5,653 nt of DNA from a bacterium (GTDB lineage: Bacteria; Verrucomicrobiota; Verrucomicrobiae; Limisphaerales; J093): contig JAKCAB010000591.1 of the NCBI GenBank assembly GCA_021839785.1, positions 1 to 5,653 on the forward strand, in the 5' to 3' direction. Position 1 is the stretch's first letter, and the number at the start of each line of letters is the position of its first letter. Of this stretch, positions 5,187-5,653 are shown one piece after another. The translations under genes were made by a program, and so were the position numbers. Under the pieces are notes generated by a model. It did not search any database. It was not told where the DNA came from and saw nothing but the letters and a program-made list of their open reading frames with translations.

Positions 5187-5653
5187 ATGAGCGCCTCCGC
5201 CTTCCAAAGCCTCAAATCGCTCTTTGCGCCCACGGACGAGCAACTCATGTGGCGCGTCCAGGCTGGCGGCGATCACGCGGCTTTCGCGGACCTTGTCCGC
5301 CGCTGGGAAGCGCCGATCCAGCGACTCTGCGCCCGGTTGACCGGCGATGAACACCGCGCGCAAGACCTCGCGCAGGAAGTTTTTGCGCGGATCTTTGCGC
5401 ACCGCGACTCGTTCCAGCACGGCGCGAAGTTTTCCACCTACCTGTGGCGCGTGACGCTGAACCACACTTACAGCGAACTGCGCCGCCCGCGGAACTGGCG
5501 CGAGACCCTGCTGGATCAGCCGACCGACGGCGAGCACACCGGCTTTGACGAGTTCAGCGCCGACACGCCGTCGCCGGCCGAGGAAACCACCCGCCGCGAG
5601 ACCAATGACGCGGTGCGGACCGCCTTGAGCGTTCTGCCCGAGCATTACCGCAG
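5187..5653 (+). CDS. Second ECF-type RNA polymerase sigma factor, 3'-truncated by the window edge
   Basis: The plus-strand frame from ATG 5187 is open to the edge, giving 155 residues. TDEQLMWRVQAGGDHAAFADLV (from residue 16) is a standard ECF region 2 opening. RAQDLAQEVFARIFAHRDSF (57-76) is the core-binding helix, and KFSTYLWRVTLNHTYSELRR (81-100) is the rest of region 2. An acidic linker (about 105-140) follows, and the sequence is cut inside DAVRTALSVLPEHYR, the start of region 4, so the DNA-binding helix-turn-helix is missing here. An alternative ATG at 5247 would delete conserved residues and is unlikely. It differs clearly from the divergent sigma factor, so the two are not a recent duplication. 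Its partner genes, including any anti-sigma factor, lie beyond the window. The absence of a Shine-Dalgarno suggests leaderless or SD-independent initiation, by inference. Confidence 0.94.
   Translation, partial: MSASAFQSLKSLFAPTDEQLMWRVQAGGDHAAFADLVRRWEAPIQRLCARLTGDEHRAQDLAQEVFARIFAHRDSFQHGAKFSTYLWRVTLNHTYSELRRPRNWRETLLDQPTDGEHTGFDEFSADTPSPAEETTRRETNDAVRTALSVLPEHYR

Noticed and set aside
4992..5645. Long minus-strand open frame (217 codons) opposite the plus-strand sigma gene
   Set aside because: The plus strand encodes an unmistakable ECF sigma factor here. The opposite frame is an antisense shadow kept open by GC-rich codons and shows no domain.

Overview
This is a 5.65 kb, strongly GC-rich bacterial window that is gene-dense and mostly coded on the minus strand. 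The mix suggests Verrucomicrobiota or a related PVC-group lineage: ECF sigma factors followed by a small membrane protein, an exported beta-repeat/RDD membrane protein, and a conserved-looking zinc-ribbon protein next to rnc. This placement is inferred from gene style and recalled family resemblance. No marker gene here proves it.

Right end. Two ECF-type RNA polymerase sigma factors are divergently arranged around a 223-bp intergenic region. The plus-strand one (5187 to the edge) is cut off just as region 4 begins. The minus-strand one (4963-4415) is complete and opens a tight minus-strand cluster: sigma factor, a possible 35-residue small ORF (4385-4278), a 156-residue two-helix membrane protein at the usual anti-sigma position (4270-3800), and a 570-residue exported/membrane protein (3786-2074). 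That last protein joins a 17-residue-period, bactofilin-like repeat, a multi-helix membrane block, a long Pro/Ala linker and an RDD domain. A strong intrinsic terminator at 2033-2009 closes the cluster. The simplest reading is an envelope-linked sigma/anti-sigma regulatory unit with a structural or sensory membrane partner.

Middle (about 2000-1188, minus strand). No intact gene is present. Successive stretches of convincing protein-like, GC3-rich translation lie in different frames, which looks like a frameshifted, decaying gene or a stretch with assembly indels. I could not assign it to a family.

Left end (minus strand). A 217-residue protein with a CxxC...CxxC zinc ribbon and a Pro/Ala-rich tail (1187-534) is followed after 6 nt by rnc, ribonuclease III (527 to the left edge). 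The catalytic domain of RNase III is complete, and the double-stranded-RNA-binding domain runs off the window.
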